Of a stretch of DNA of 64,000 nucleotides, positions 35,950 through 44,905 are shown piece by piece. The position numbers were made by a program, and so were the translations under genes. This DNA is from Paracoccaceae bacterium (GTDB taxonomy: Bacteria; Pseudomonadota; Alphaproteobacteria; Rhodobacterales; Rhodobacteraceae). The stretch is taken from positions 62,001-126,000 of the forward strand of contig JAIOJF010000038.1 in NCBI GenBank assembly GCA_019911965.1. Reading direction: 5' to 3'. Every line of letters starts with the position of its first letter. The stretch's first letter is position 1. The notes below the pieces were generated by a model. It had not been told where the DNA came from and did no database searches. It saw nothing but the letters and a program-made list of their open reading frames with translations.

Positions 35950-36513
35950 ATGCAGGAATTGAAGGACGCCAAGGCGGCGGCGCGGCAGGCGGCATTTGCG
36001 GCACGCAAGGTGGCGCATGAACAGGGGCTGGACCGGGCGGCGAACGGGCATCTGCGGCTCTGCCTGGCGGATCTGCCCGGGCAGGTCGTGGCGGCCTATC
36101 TGCCAATCCGCACCGAGATTTCGCCGCTGGAGGTGATGGCCGGGCTTGCGGCGGCGGGTCGCGATGTCTGCGTGCCGGTGATCGAAGGCCCGGCCATGCC
36201 GCTGAAGTTCAGCCGCTGGACGCCGGGTGCGGCGCTGGTGGCCGGGCCGTTCAGGGTGATGGTGCCGGAAGTGGCCGACTGGCTGCAGCCCGATATCGTG
36301 ATCACGCCGATGCTGGCGTTCGATCGACGCGGTTATCGGCTGGGTTACGGCGGCGGGTATTACGACCGCTCGCTGGCGGCGCTGAAGGCGGCCAAGCCGG
36401 TTTCTGCCATCGGCTTTGCCTATTGCGCGCAGGAGGTGCCGGAGGTCCCGGTCGAGGCCACCGATCACCCGCTGGACATGCTGGTCACGGAAACCGGCGT
36501 GATGCGGTTTTGA
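35950..36513 (+). CDS. fthC: 5-formyltetrahydrofolate cyclo-ligase
   Basis: A 187-aa enzyme that converts 5-formyl-THF to 5,10-methenyl-THF with ATP. Motifs: a basic helix (DAKAAARQAAFAARK) in the first 20 residues, VVAAYLPIRTEISPLEVMAGL, and the signature DIVITPMLAFDRRGYRLGYGGGYYDRSL that binds ATP. Only a weak AAAGAAG precedes ATG 35950; the upstream frame runs through the 6S candidate and is not coding. It supports the C1 pool that sarcosine oxidase and the methyltransferases feed. Confidence 0.93.
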   Translation: MQELKDAKAAARQAAFAARKVAHEQGLDRAANGHLRLCLADLPGQVVAAYLPIRTEISPLEVMAGLAAAGRDVCVPVIEGPAMPLKFSRWTPGAALVAGPFRVMVPEVADWLQPDIVITPMLAFDRRGYRLGYGGGYYDRSLAALKAAKPVSAIGFAYCAQEVPEVPVEATDHPLDMLVTETGVMRF

Positions 36514-36562
36514 CGCCGCCGCCCCTTGCCCTTGCCGCGGCGGCTGAGTAAGCGTTCCGGCC

Positions 36563-37375
36563 ATGAGATTATTATTCCTGGGCGATGTGGTTGGCCGGTC
36601 CGGCCGGCGGGCGATAACCGAGACGCTGCCGCGATTGCGGCAGGACTGGGCGCTGGATTTCGTGGTGGTCAATGGCGAGAACGCCTCGGGCGGGATGGGC
36701 CTGACCGGGGCGCATGCCAAATTGCTGCTGGAGGCCGGGGCGGATTGCGTGACGCTGGGCGATCATGCCTTCGATCAGCGCGACATGGCGCAGGCGATCG
36801 AGCACGAGCCGCGCATCCTGCGCCCGCTGAACATCGCCAAGGTCGCGCCCGGCAAGGGGTTCCGCCTGTTCGATGCCGGCAAGGGGCGCAAGGTTCTGGT
36901 GGTGCAGGCGCTGGGGCAGGTATTCATGAAGAACCCCTATGCCGATCCCTATTCCGCCGTCGATCAGGTGCTGAAGGCGCATCCGCTGGGCGGGCAGGCC
37001 AATGCGATCATGGTGGATTTCCATGCCGAGGCAACCTCCGAGAAGATGGCGATGGGGCATTGGTGCGACGGGCGGGCCTCGATGGTGGTGGGCACGCATA
37101 CCCATGTGCCGACCGCCGACACGATGATCCTGCCCGGCGGCACCGGTTTCCAGAGCGATGCCGGCATGTGCGGCGATTACCTGAGCGTGATCGGCATGGA
37201 CAAGGCCGAACCGATGCGCCGTTTCATCACCGGCATGTCGAAGGAACGCTTCACCCCGGCGGCGGGGCCGGCCACCCTGTCGGGGCTGTTCGTGGAAACC
37301 GACGATGCCAGCGGGCGGGCGATAAGGGCGGTGCCGGTGCGCCAGGGCGGGCGGCTGGCCGAAGCCGGGCCGTGA
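36563..37375 (+). CDS. ymdB: YmdB family metallophosphoesterase (TIGR00282)
   Basis: A 270-aa calcineurin-like phosphoesterase: MRLLFLGDVVGRSGRRAI holds the first metal ligands, VVVNGENASGGMGLTGAHAKLL, TLGDHAFDQRD and MVVGTHTHVPTADTMILPGGTGFQSDAGMCGDY the rest. Bacillus YmdB hydrolyses 2',3'-cyclic nucleotides and affects biofilm and motility choices. It follows fthC by 49 bp and overlaps the transporter gene downstream (GTGA), so the three probably form one operon. Confidence 0.94.
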   Translation: MRLLFLGDVVGRSGRRAITETLPRLRQDWALDFVVVNGENASGGMGLTGAHAKLLLEAGADCVTLGDHAFDQRDMAQAIEHEPRILRPLNIAKVAPGKGFRLFDAGKGRKVLVVQALGQVFMKNPYADPYSAVDQVLKAHPLGGQANAIMVDFHAEATSEKMAMGHWCDGRASMVVGTHTHVPTADTMILPGGTGFQSDAGMCGDYLSVIGMDKAEPMRRFITGMSKERFTPAAGPATLSGLFVETDDASGRAIRAVPVRQGGRLAEAGP

Positions 37376-38298
37376 ACGCGCGGGCCTTCTATCTGCTGAT
37401 TCTGCTGGGGCTGGGCGCGGGCTGGGGGCTGACCACACCGCTATCGAAAATCGCGGTCTCCACCGGGTATCAGCATTTCGGGCTGATCGTGTGGCAACTG
37501 GTTTACGGCATCGCCATCCTGGGTGCGATCAGCCTTTGGCGGCGGCGCGGGCTGCCGCTGGGCTGGCCATACCTGTTGCGATACGCGCTGATTGCGCTGG
37601 CCGGTACGGTGATTCCGAACTCGATCTCGTATCAGGCGGCGGTGCATCTGCCGGCGGGGATCATGGCGATCACCATTTCACTGGTGCCGATCTTCGCCCT
37701 GCCGATGGCGCTGGCAATCGGCATGGAGCGGTTCCAGTGGCGGCGCATGACGGGCGTGGTTCTGGGGGCGGTGGCGATGGTGCTGCTGGTCGGCCCCGAA
37801 ACTTCGTTGCCGTCGCCGGGTCTGGCGATCTGGGTGTTGATCGGGGCGCTGGCACCTTTTTGCTACGCGGTTGAGGCCACCTGGGTGGCGCGCTACGGCA
37901 CGCTGGACCTTGATCCGGTGGATCTGATGCTGGGGGCGTCGATCTCCGGGCTGGTGATCGTGGTGCCGCTGGCCTGGCTCAGCGGCCAGTGGATCGACAT
38001 CTCGCAGCCCTGGGGGGTGCCGGATGTGGCGCTGCTGGCGTCATCTTTGATCCATGCCGGGGTTTACACGTCCTATGTCTGGCTGGTCGGGCGGGCCGGG
38101 TCGGTCTTTGCCAGCCAGACGGCCTATCTGGTGACGGGCACCGGGGTTTTATGGTCGATGCTGATCCTGTCGGAGAGCTATTCGCCGTTCGTCTGGGCCG
38201 CGCTAGTGCTGATGCTGGGGGGAATGTTCCTGGTGCGCCCCGCCGGCAAGGCGGCGCTTGCCGAGACCCTGGCAAACAGCGACAATGGACAGGTCTGA
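37372..38298 (+). CDS. DMT family transporter (EamA)
   Basis: A 308-aa protein with ten hydrophobic helices in two EamA repeats (FYLLILLGLGAGWGLTTPLSKIAV first; GLAIWVLIGALAPFCYAVEATWVARYG begins the second). It starts with GTG overlapping the ymdB stop. Drug/metabolite transporters of this type export amino acids or metabolites; the substrate is not predictable. The frame upstream of 37372 lies inside ymdB and is not coding. Confidence 0.9.
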   Translation: MNARAFYLLILLGLGAGWGLTTPLSKIAVSTGYQHFGLIVWQLVYGIAILGAISLWRRRGLPLGWPYLLRYALIALAGTVIPNSISYQAAVHLPAGIMAITISLVPIFALPMALAIGMERFQWRRMTGVVLGAVAMVLLVGPETSLPSPGLAIWVLIGALAPFCYAVEATWVARYGTLDLDPVDLMLGASISGLVIVVPLAWLSGQWIDISQPWGVPDVALLASSLIHAGVYTSYVWLVGRAGSVFASQTAYLVTGTGVLWSMLILSESYSPFVWAALVLMLGGMFLVRPAGKAALAETLANSDNGQV

Positions 38299-38313
38299 AC
38301 CACGGAGCCGTTG

Positions 38314-40092
38314 ATGATTGACCTGTTCACCGATCCCGGGCTGCGTGCCGTTGCGGCGCTTGGCGTGGTGGCGCTGATGTTCATCCTTTTTCTGCGCGAA
38401 AGCTACCCGACCGAGGTGGTGGCGATCTCCGGCGCGGCATTGCTGCTGGTGACCGGGCTTTTGCCTTACGGCGATGCGGTGGCGGTGTTTTCCAATCCGG
38501 CGCCCTGGACCATCGCGGCGATGTTCATCGTGATGGGCGGGCTGGTGCGCACCGGTGCGCTGCAATGGTTCACCTCCGTGGCCGAGGCTCGCGCCGCCGA
38601 GCGCCCGGTGCTGGTGATGGCGGGGCTGACGGGTTTCGTGGTGATCTCGTCGGCCTTCGTGTCGAATACGCCGGTGGTGGTGGTGATGATCCCGGTGACC
38701 ATCCAACTGGCGAAATCGCTGGGGATTTCGGCGTCCAAGCTGCTGATCCCGCTGAGTTATGTGGCGATCCTGGGCGGCACGGTGACGCTGATCGGCACCT
38801 CGACCAACCTGCTGGTCGACGGGGTGGCGCGGGCACAGGGCCTGCCGGCATTCTCGATTTTCGAGGTGACGCCGCTCGGCGTGGTGCTGGTGGCCTGGGG
38901 GTTGATCTATCTCAGGATTTTCGCACCGCGCCTGTTGCCGGAACGATCCTCGATGGCCAGCCTGCTGGGCGGGCGCAAGGCGCGGCGGTTCTTTACCGAG
39001 GTGGCGATTCCGCTGGAATCCGAACTGATCGGGCAGGAGCTGTCTGAGGTCGAGATTTTCAAGCGGGACGGGGTACGGGTGGTGGATGTGCTGCGCGGGG
39101 ATTTGTCGCTGCGCCGCGCCTTGCATACGGTGGTGCTGCAGGCCGGCGACCGGGTGGTATTGCGCTCGGGCATGGGCGAATTGCTGGGCTTGCAGCAGAA
39201 CCGCGCGGTGCATCTGGTCGATCAATTGTCAGAGGTCGAGACCACCACGGTCGAGGCGCTGATCTCGCCGGGTTGCCGGATGATCGGGCGGTCGCTCGGC
39301 GCGCTCAGGCTGCGGCGGCGATATGGGGTTTATCCGATCGCGGTGCACCGGCGAAACCAGAATATCGGCACGCAACTGGACGACGTGGTGGTGCGGGTGG
39401 GTGACACGCTGCTGCTGGAAGGCTCGGCCGAGGATATCGCGCGTTTGGCGCTGGACATGGACATGGTCGATATCAGCCATCCGACCGACCAGCCCTATCG
39501 CCGCACACAGGCACCCATCGTGCTGGTGGCGCTGGCGGGGATCGTGGTGCTGGCGGCCTTGGGCGTGGCCCCGATTCTGGCGCTGGCGGTGGTGGCGGTG
39601 GCGATCATCCTGCTGACCCGCTGCATCGACGCGGAGGAGGCGTTCTCGTTTGTCGATGGCCGCCTGCTGGCGCTGATCTTTTCCATGCTGGCGGTGGGGG
39701 CGGCGCTGGAAAGCGCGGGGTCGGTTGAACTGATCGTCAATGCGCTCAGCCCGGCACTGGCGGGGTTGCCGCCGTTCCTGGTGGTCTGGGCGATCTATCT
39801 TCTGACCTCGGTGCTGACGGAACTGGTGTCCAACAACGCGGTGGCGGTGGTGGTGACGCCGATTGCCATCGGGCTGGCGGCGGCGCTGGGCATTGATCCG
39901 CGCCCGTTGGTGGTGGCGGTGATGGTGGCGGCGTCGGCGTCGTTCGCCACGCCGATCGGGTATCAGACCAACATGCTGGTCTATGGCCCCGGCGGATACC
40001 GGTTTACCGATTTCCTGAAGATCGGGGTGCCCTTGAACCTGTCGATGGGGCTGTTGGCGAGTTTCATGATCCCGCTGATCTGGCCGCTGTGA
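38314..40092 (+). CDS. SLC13-type anion permease with two TrkA-C domains
   Basis: A 592-aa membrane protein of the ArsB/NhaD/SLC13 superfamily: helices from residue 10 with SNPAPWTIAAMFIVMGGLVRTGAL and SAFVSNTPVVVVMIPV, two cytoplasmic RCK-C/TrkA-C domains at ~215-275 and ~300-370 (IGQELSEVEIFKRDGVRVVDVLRG; IGRSLGALRLRRRYGVYPIAVHR), then a second membrane half with ELVSNNAVAVVVTPIAIGLA. It could take up sulfate, dicarboxylates or related anions. GGAG six bases before ATG 38314; a TTG one codon earlier is not needed. 15 bp after the DMT gene, likely same operon. Confidence 0.92.
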   Translation: MIDLFTDPGLRAVAALGVVALMFILFLRESYPTEVVAISGAALLLVTGLLPYGDAVAVFSNPAPWTIAAMFIVMGGLVRTGALQWFTSVAEARAAERPVLVMAGLTGFVVISSAFVSNTPVVVVMIPVTIQLAKSLGISASKLLIPLSYVAILGGTVTLIGTSTNLLVDGVARAQGLPAFSIFEVTPLGVVLVAWGLIYLRIFAPRLLPERSSMASLLGGRKARRFFTEVAIPLESELIGQELSEVEIFKRDGVRVVDVLRGDLSLRRALHTVVLQAGDRVVLRSGMGELLGLQQNRAVHLVDQLSEVETTTVEALISPGCRMIGRSLGALRLRRRYGVYPIAVHRRNQNIGTQLDDVVVRVGDTLLLEGSAEDIARLALDMDMVDISHPTDQPYRRTQAPIVLVALAGIVVLAALGVAPILALAVVAVAIILLTRCIDAEEAFSFVDGRLLALIFSMLAVGAALESAGSVELIVNALSPALAGLPPFLVVWAIYLLTSVLTELVSNNAVAVVVTPIAIGLAAALGIDPRPLVVAVMVAASASFATPIGYQTNMLVYGPGGYRFTDFLKIGVPLNLSMGLLASFMIPLIWPL

Positions 40093-40449
40093 TCCCGAAC
40101 GTGTTCGGCCTTGTTCGGTGGGCCGCATGTGATGCGGCCGGGCGAAGCTCGGGTCAAGATATCCTGGATGACGGCCACCGCCCGGTGCAGCGTTTCGGCT
40201 GTCCGGGGCTTGGCATCTCGTTCATCAAGGATCGGTAAGTGGCGGGCCCGCCGAAGCGTGGGTTTGCTGCCGAGACAGGGGGTTTATCCCTGTACCTTGT
40301 CGATCTTACGGTATCCGGCTGGTCCCCTCGGGATGATAACCCGTGTTGTACGGAGACCAGAACCACTTCGTGCACGGGGCGGGTTCTAGCCGGGCGTGGT
40401 GTGAAACCGGTTAAGCATGCGCGCGCCAGTTCGCCGGATACGCAACGCC
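40093..40449. other. Gene-free stretch with strong predicted RNA structure
   Basis: 357 bp between the SLC13 permease and the convergent tetR. No reading frame resembles a protein. It contains a hairpin GGCCGCAT-GTG-ATGCGGCC (about 40122-40140) that may end the permease transcript, and the structured segment listed separately at 40275-40393. Confidence 0.6.
40275..40393 (+). ncRNA. Structured RNA candidate: three-way junction with zero linkers
   Basis: P0 ACAGGG/CCCTGT (40275-80/40288-93). P1 CCGGCT/AGCCGG (40315-20/40388-93) closes a junction of P2 GGTCcCC/GGaGACC (40321-27/40352-58), with P3 CGGG/CCCG (40329-32/40340-43) inside, and P4 AGAACC/GGTTCT (40359-64/40382-87). P1, P2 and P4 abut with no unpaired bases between them. 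I do not recognise it as any known riboswitch, ribozyme or tRNA-like fold; strand and expression are unknown. Confidence 0.45.
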
Positions 40450-41076
40450 TTACAGCGCGTGGCGGGCGCGGAAGCGGGCGATGTCGGCCTCGCCACAGGC
40501 GCGCCCGGTGAAGGTTTCGATATAGGCCGGCATCCGTGTCGCGCGGGTTTCCAGCGTCTCTTCGATGCGCATCGAGATATAGCCGACCTGCGTGTAATAA
40601 AGCGTCATGGCGCGGGTTTCCGCCTGGGCCGGGGCATAGTCGAACCGCGCGAACATGGCGGTGATGGCGCGGATGCGGCTGCGGTCGGCGGTGTCGATCA
40701 CCGGTTTCAGGGCCGGGTCGGCCAGCGCCCAGTTGCGGATCGCGAAGTCCAGCCTTGCATCGAACAGGGCCGGGTCAATCCAGCAATCGAACAGGTTGAA
40801 CACCGCCTCGGTGATGGTCGCGGCGAAGCCTTCGGTACGGGCGATCAGGTTGCCGGTGTTTTTGCGTTCCCAGCGGTCGATCAGTGCCGCCAGCAGCGCC
40901 TCGCGGCTGTCGAAATGGTGGTAAAAGCTGGTCCGCGACAAACCGAGGCTGCCCGCCAGTGTCTTGACCCGGACCGCCTCGATACCGCCGGTGACCAGCG
41001 CGTCATAGGCCGCGTCCAGCCATAATTCCGCCGATCCGCGCCAGCCTGTCTGCTTTGCTTCGACCACCTGATCCAT
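40450..41076 (-). CDS. TetR family transcriptional regulator
   Basis: A ~208-aa repressor with an N-terminal helix-turn-helix: WLDAAYDALVTGGIEAVRVKTLAGSLGLSRTSFYHHFDSREALLAAL. The C-terminal helical ligand domain (LFDCWIDPALFDARLDFAIRNW) is like regulators of the TetR_C group seen beside amine and betaine catabolic genes. Start at ATG 41076 or 41082; the longest frame (41124) would run into the operator. It is divergent from the MttB operon and a 36-bp palindrome lies between, so it probably represses that operon and itself. Confidence 0.9.
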   Translation of the reverse strand: MDQVVEAKQTGWRGSAELWLDAAYDALVTGGIEAVRVKTLAGSLGLSRTSFYHHFDSREALLAALIDRWERKNTGNLIARTEGFAATITEAVFNLFDCWIDPALFDARLDFAIRNWALADPALKPVIDTADRSRIRAITAMFARFDYAPAQAETRAMTLYYTQVGYISMRIEETLETRATRMPAYIETFTGRACGEADIARFRARHAL

Positions 41077-41118
41077 GGGCATACAGATAGCAGGGCTGGA
41101 CCGGCGGCGCAATGAAAT

Positions 41119-41154
41119 CGACATAGGTGTCGGATAGAACCGACAGTGATGTCG
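41119..41154. promoter_or_regulatory. Extended palindromic operator between tetR and mttB
   Basis: CGACAT-N4-GTCGG-N6-CCGAC-N4-ATGTCG is perfectly symmetrical over 22 defined bases. It lies 43 bp upstream of the tetR start and 92 bp upstream of the methyltransferase start, a normal place for TetR autoregulation. Confidence 0.8.
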
Positions 41155-41245
41155 GTTTTGCCGCGCGACAGCGAGGCGGATCGGCTAGACTTTCCGTCGA
41201 ATCACCGGGTTTCACCCGGTCCGGCAGGCTTGGGAGGGCTTGATC

Positions 41246-42814
41246 ATGGCAATGGACAATGTCGCACCAAGGCGCGGACGGGCCCGCAGCGAACGCCAGG
41301 CGGCGCGGGGCGGTGGCACCGGGCAGAACCTGCACCTGGTGGTGCCCTACATCACCCGCGGCATCCCGAGTTATGATCTGCTGGGCGAGGAAAACCTGAT
41401 CCGGATCGAGGCGACCGCTGACCGGATCCTGGCCGAGATCGGCATCGAGTTCCGCGACGATCCCGAAACCGTGGACCTGTTCCGCCGTGCCGGTGGCAAG
41501 GTCAGCCAGACATCGGAAAACATCTGGCGCATCAGGTTCGAGCCGGGCCTGATTCGCAGCATTCTGAAAACCGCGCCCGAGCGGTTCACCCAGCATGCCC
41601 GCAACCCCGCCAACAGCGTCGAGATCGGCACCGATGCGACGGTTTTCGCGCCGTCCTATGGCTCGCCCTTCGTGATGGATCTGGACAAGGGCCGGCGCTA
41701 TGGCACGATCGAGGATTTCCGCAATTTCGTGAAGCTGGCGCAATCCTCGCCCTGGCTGCACCATTCCGGCGGCACCATCTGCGAGCCGACGGATATTCCC
41801 GTCAACAAGCGGCATCTGGACATGGTCTACAGCCATATCCGCTTTTCCGACCGCGCCTTCCTCGGCTCGATCACCGCGCCCGAGCGGGCAGCGGATTCCA
41901 TCGAGATGTGCCGCCTGCTGTTCGGCGCGGATTTCGTGGATACAAATTGCGTGATCATGGGCAATTTCAATACCACCTCGCCCTTGGTGCTGGATGGTGT
42001 CACAACCGAAGGCATCCGCATCTATGCCGCCGCCAATCAGGGTTCGATCCACCTGCCGTTCCTGCTGGGCGGGGCGGTGTCGCCGGTGACGCTGCCGGGC
42101 GCGATCGCGCAGAACCTGGCGGAAACCCTGACCAGTGCGGCGCTGACGCAACTGGTGCGCCCCGGTGCGCCGGTGATCATGGCGTCGTTCCTGACGTCGA
42201 TGTCGATGCGCTCAGGCTCGCCGGGGTTCGGCACGCCGGAACCGGCCCTTGGATCGCTGGTGATGGGGCAACTGGCGCGCCGCGCCAGGCTGCCGCTCAG
42301 ATGCGCCGGCAATTTCGCCACCTCCAAGCTGCCGGATGGTCAGGCGATGCAGCAAAGCATGATGTCGATGCTGTCGGCGGTGCAGTGCGGTGCGAACTAC
42401 ATCCTGCATTCGGCAGGATTTCTGGATGGCCTTCTGTCGATGTCCTACGAGAAATTCATGATGGATGCGGATATGTGCGGCGCGTTGCATGCCTATCTGA
42501 AGGGCTTCGAGGTCAACGAGGATACGCTGGGCTTCGAGGCGCTGGCCGAAGGCGGGCCGGGCGGGCATATGTTCGGCGCGCAGCACACCTTGCGCCATTA
42601 CCAGACCGCCTATTGGGACAGCGGCTTGAACGACGATCAGCCCTGGGAAACCTGGGACGAACAAGGCGGCGAAGATCAGATGATCCGCGCCAACCGGCAA
42701 TGGAAGAAGGTTCTGCGCGAATACCAGCCCCCCGCCCTGGACGCGGCAACCGACGAGGCGATCTGCGATTTCATCGCGCGGCGCAAGGCGTCGATGGTTG
42801 ATGCGTGGTATTGA
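41246..42814 (+). CDS. MttB family (trimethylamine/glycine-betaine-type) methyltransferase without pyrrolysine
   Basis: A 522-aa TIM-barrel methyltransferase of the MttB superfamily: LIRIEATADRILAEIGIEFRDDPETVDLFRRAGGKV at the start, TDIPVNKRHLDMVYSHIRFSDRAF in the middle and a C-terminal LRHYQTAYWDSGLNDDQPWETWDEQGGED typical of the non-pyrrolysine branch. The frame has no in-frame TAG, so it is not a pyrrolysine enzyme; characterised relatives (MtgB and kin) demethylate glycine betaine, proline betaine or carnitine onto a corrinoid protein. A corrinoid protein gene lies 20 kb away at 62215. GGGAGGG seven bases before ATG 41246. First gene of the operon to 47643. Confidence 0.9.
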   Translation: MAMDNVAPRRGRARSERQAARGGGTGQNLHLVVPYITRGIPSYDLLGEENLIRIEATADRILAEIGIEFRDDPETVDLFRRAGGKVSQTSENIWRIRFEPGLIRSILKTAPERFTQHARNPANSVEIGTDATVFAPSYGSPFVMDLDKGRRYGTIEDFRNFVKLAQSSPWLHHSGGTICEPTDIPVNKRHLDMVYSHIRFSDRAFLGSITAPERAADSIEMCRLLFGADFVDTNCVIMGNFNTTSPLVLDGVTTEGIRIYAAANQGSIHLPFLLGGAVSPVTLPGAIAQNLAETLTSAALTQLVRPGAPVIMASFLTSMSMRSGSPGFGTPEPALGSLVMGQLARRARLPLRCAGNFATSKLPDGQAMQQSMMSMLSAVQCGANYILHSAGFLDGLLSMSYEKFMMDADMCGALHAYLKGFEVNEDTLGFEALAEGGPGGHMFGAQHTLRHYQTAYWDSGLNDDQPWETWDEQGGEDQMIRANRQWKKVLREYQPPALDAATDEAICDFIARRKASMVDAWY

Positions 42815-42869
42815 GCGCCGCCCGGCATGCGCGACCATTTGAACGAATTCCCTGATCAGGAGCAGACCG

Positions 42870-44903
42870 ATGACCAAAGACCCGCTGTTGCAGCCCTTCC
42901 AGTTGAAGCACCTGACCTTGCGAAACCGGATCATGACCACCAGCCATGAACCGGCTTACCCTGAGAACGGCATGCCGAAGGATCGCTACCGCGCCTATCA
43001 TGTCGAACGCGCCCGCGCCGGTGTGGCGATGACGATGACGGCGGGGTCGGCGGCGGTCTCCAAGGACAGCCCGCCGGTATTCAACAACATCCTGGCCTAC
43101 CGCGACGAGGTGGTGCCGTGGATGAAGAAGATTGCCGATGAATGCCACGAGCACGGCTGCGCGGTGATGATCCAGTTGACGCATCTGGGCCGGCGCACCG
43201 GCTGGAACAAGGGCGACTGGCTGCCTTCGGTCGCGCCGTCGCATTTCCGCGAACCGGCGCATCGGGCATTTCCCAAGAAACTGGAAGACTGGGACATCGC
43301 CCGCATCCTGAAGGATTACGCCGATGCCGCCGAGCGGATGCAGGCAGCCGGCCTTGATGGCGTGGAAATCCAGATTTACGGCCATCTGGCGGATCAATTC
43401 CTGTCGCCCCTGACCAACACGATGGATGCGCCCTGGGGTGGCTCGCTGGAAAACCGTCTGAGATTCTCGATGGAGGTGCTGCAGGGCATCCGCGCGCGGG
43501 TGGGGTCGGATTTCATCGTCGGTGTGCGCTATACCGCCGACGAGGTGGAAAAGGGCGGCATCACCGAGGAGGAAGGGATTGCGATTGCGAAGGCCTTCGA
43601 GGCGTCGGGTAATGTCGATTTCCTGAACATCATTCGCGGGCGCATCCATACCGACCCGGCGATGACCGATGTGATCCCGGTGCAGGGCATGAAATCGGCA
43701 CCGCACCTGGATTTCGCCGGGCGGATCAAGGCGGCGGTCAGCCTGCCGGTATTTCATGCCGCGCGTATCCCTGATGTTGCCACAGCGCGGCACGCGATTG
43801 CCAGCGGCCAGTTGGACATGGTGGGCATGACGCGGGCGCATATGGCCGACCCGCATATCGTGCGCAAGATCATCGAGGGCCGCGAAGAGGATATTCGCCC
43901 CTGCGTCGGAGCCACCTATTGTCTGGACCGGATTTATCAGGCCGGTGATGCCCTGTGCATGCACAACGCCGCGACGGGCCGCGAACTGACCATGCCGCAT
44001 GACATTCCCCCCGCGCCCGACAAGAAGAAGGTGGTCGTGATCGGGGCTGGCCCTGCGGGGCTGGAAGCCGCCCGCGTGGCGGCGGAACGCGGCCATGCCG
44101 TGACGGTGTTCGAGGCGGCGGCCCTGCCCGGCGGACAGGTCCGCCTGACCGCCGAAACCCCGCGCCGACGCGAGATGATCGGCATCATCGACTGGCGCAT
44201 GGCGCAATGTGCGGCGCGCGACGTGGTGTTCCGTTTCAACACCTGGGCCGAGGCCGGGGATGTGCTGGCTGAGAATGCCGATGTGGTGATCGTGGCGACG
44301 GGTGGTCTGGCGCAGACGGAAATCCTGGAAGACGGCAACGATCTGGTGGTGTCGGGCTGGGACATCCTGTCGGGCGATGTGAAGCCGGGGCAGAACGTAC
44401 TGGTGTTCGACGATGCCGGCGATCACACCGCGCTGCAGGCGGCGGATGTGGTGGCGGCTACAGGTGCGAAGGTGGAGATCATGACGCCGGATCGCAGCTT
44501 CGCGCCCGAGGTGATGGCGATGAATCTGGTGCCCTATATGCGCACGCTGCAGGAAAAGGCGGCGACCTTCACCGTCACCTGGCGACTGATGGCGGTGGAA
44601 CGCGCGGGCAACCGGCTGAAGGCGGTGCTGGGCACGGATTATTCCGACTTCCGGCGCGAGGCGGAATATGACCAGATCGTCGTCAATCACGGCACGCTGC
44701 CGCTGGATGAATTGTATTTCGCGCTGCGCCCGCATTCCATCAATGACGGCGAGGTCGATCAGGATGCGCTGATCGAAGGCCGCCCGCAGACGATCCGGCG
44801 CAATGCCGGTGGCTTCCAGTTGTTCCGCATCGGCGATGCCGTCTCGGCCCGCAATACCCATGCGGCGATCTATGATGCCTTGCGGCTGATGAAGGATATC
44901 TGA
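42870..44903 (+). CDS. dgcA: FMN/FAD/Fe-S oxidoreductase, dimethylglycine demethylase-like (DgcA type)
   Basis: A 677-aa enzyme of the trimethylamine dehydrogenase/2,4-dienoyl-CoA reductase family. Residues ~1-370 are an Old Yellow Enzyme barrel (RNRIMTTSHEPAYPENGMP, MIQLTHLGRRTGW). A cysteine cluster RPCVGATYCLDRIY...ALCMHN follows, then an FAD/NAD domain (VVVIGAGPAGLEAARVAAERGHAVTVFEAA). Usually four cysteines hold the 4Fe-4S cluster in the pattern CxxCxxxC...C; here the second position is alanine and the spacing differs. I recall the CVGATYC form from DgcA/stachydrine-demethylase-like proteins. It would demethylate dimethylglycine or a similar amine to sarcosine. Second gene of the operon, 55 bp after mttB. 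Confidence 0.82.
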   Translation: MTKDPLLQPFQLKHLTLRNRIMTTSHEPAYPENGMPKDRYRAYHVERARAGVAMTMTAGSAAVSKDSPPVFNNILAYRDEVVPWMKKIADECHEHGCAVMIQLTHLGRRTGWNKGDWLPSVAPSHFREPAHRAFPKKLEDWDIARILKDYADAAERMQAAGLDGVEIQIYGHLADQFLSPLTNTMDAPWGGSLENRLRFSMEVLQGIRARVGSDFIVGVRYTADEVEKGGITEEEGIAIAKAFEASGNVDFLNIIRGRIHTDPAMTDVIPVQGMKSAPHLDFAGRIKAAVSLPVFHAARIPDVATARHAIASGQLDMVGMTRAHMADPHIVRKIIEGREEDIRPCVGATYCLDRIYQAGDALCMHNAATGRELTMPHDIPPAPDKKKVVVIGAGPAGLEAARVAAERGHAVTVFEAAALPGGQVRLTAETPRRREMIGIIDWRMAQCAARDVVFRFNTWAEAGDVLAENADVVIVATGGLAQTEILEDGNDLVVSGWDILSGDVKPGQNVLVFDDAGDHTALQAADVVAATGAKVEIMTPDRSFAPEVMAMNLVPYMRTLQEKAATFTVTWRLMAVERAGNRLKAVLGTDYSDFRREAEYDQIVVNHGTLPLDELYFALRPHSINDGEVDQDALIEGRPQTIRRNAGGFQLFRIGDAVSARNTHAAIYDALRLMKDI

Positions 44904-44905
44904 GG

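Noticed and set aside
41246-42814. Pyrrolysine-containing MttB
   Set aside because: The frame has no in-frame TAG codon and the protein is full length without one.
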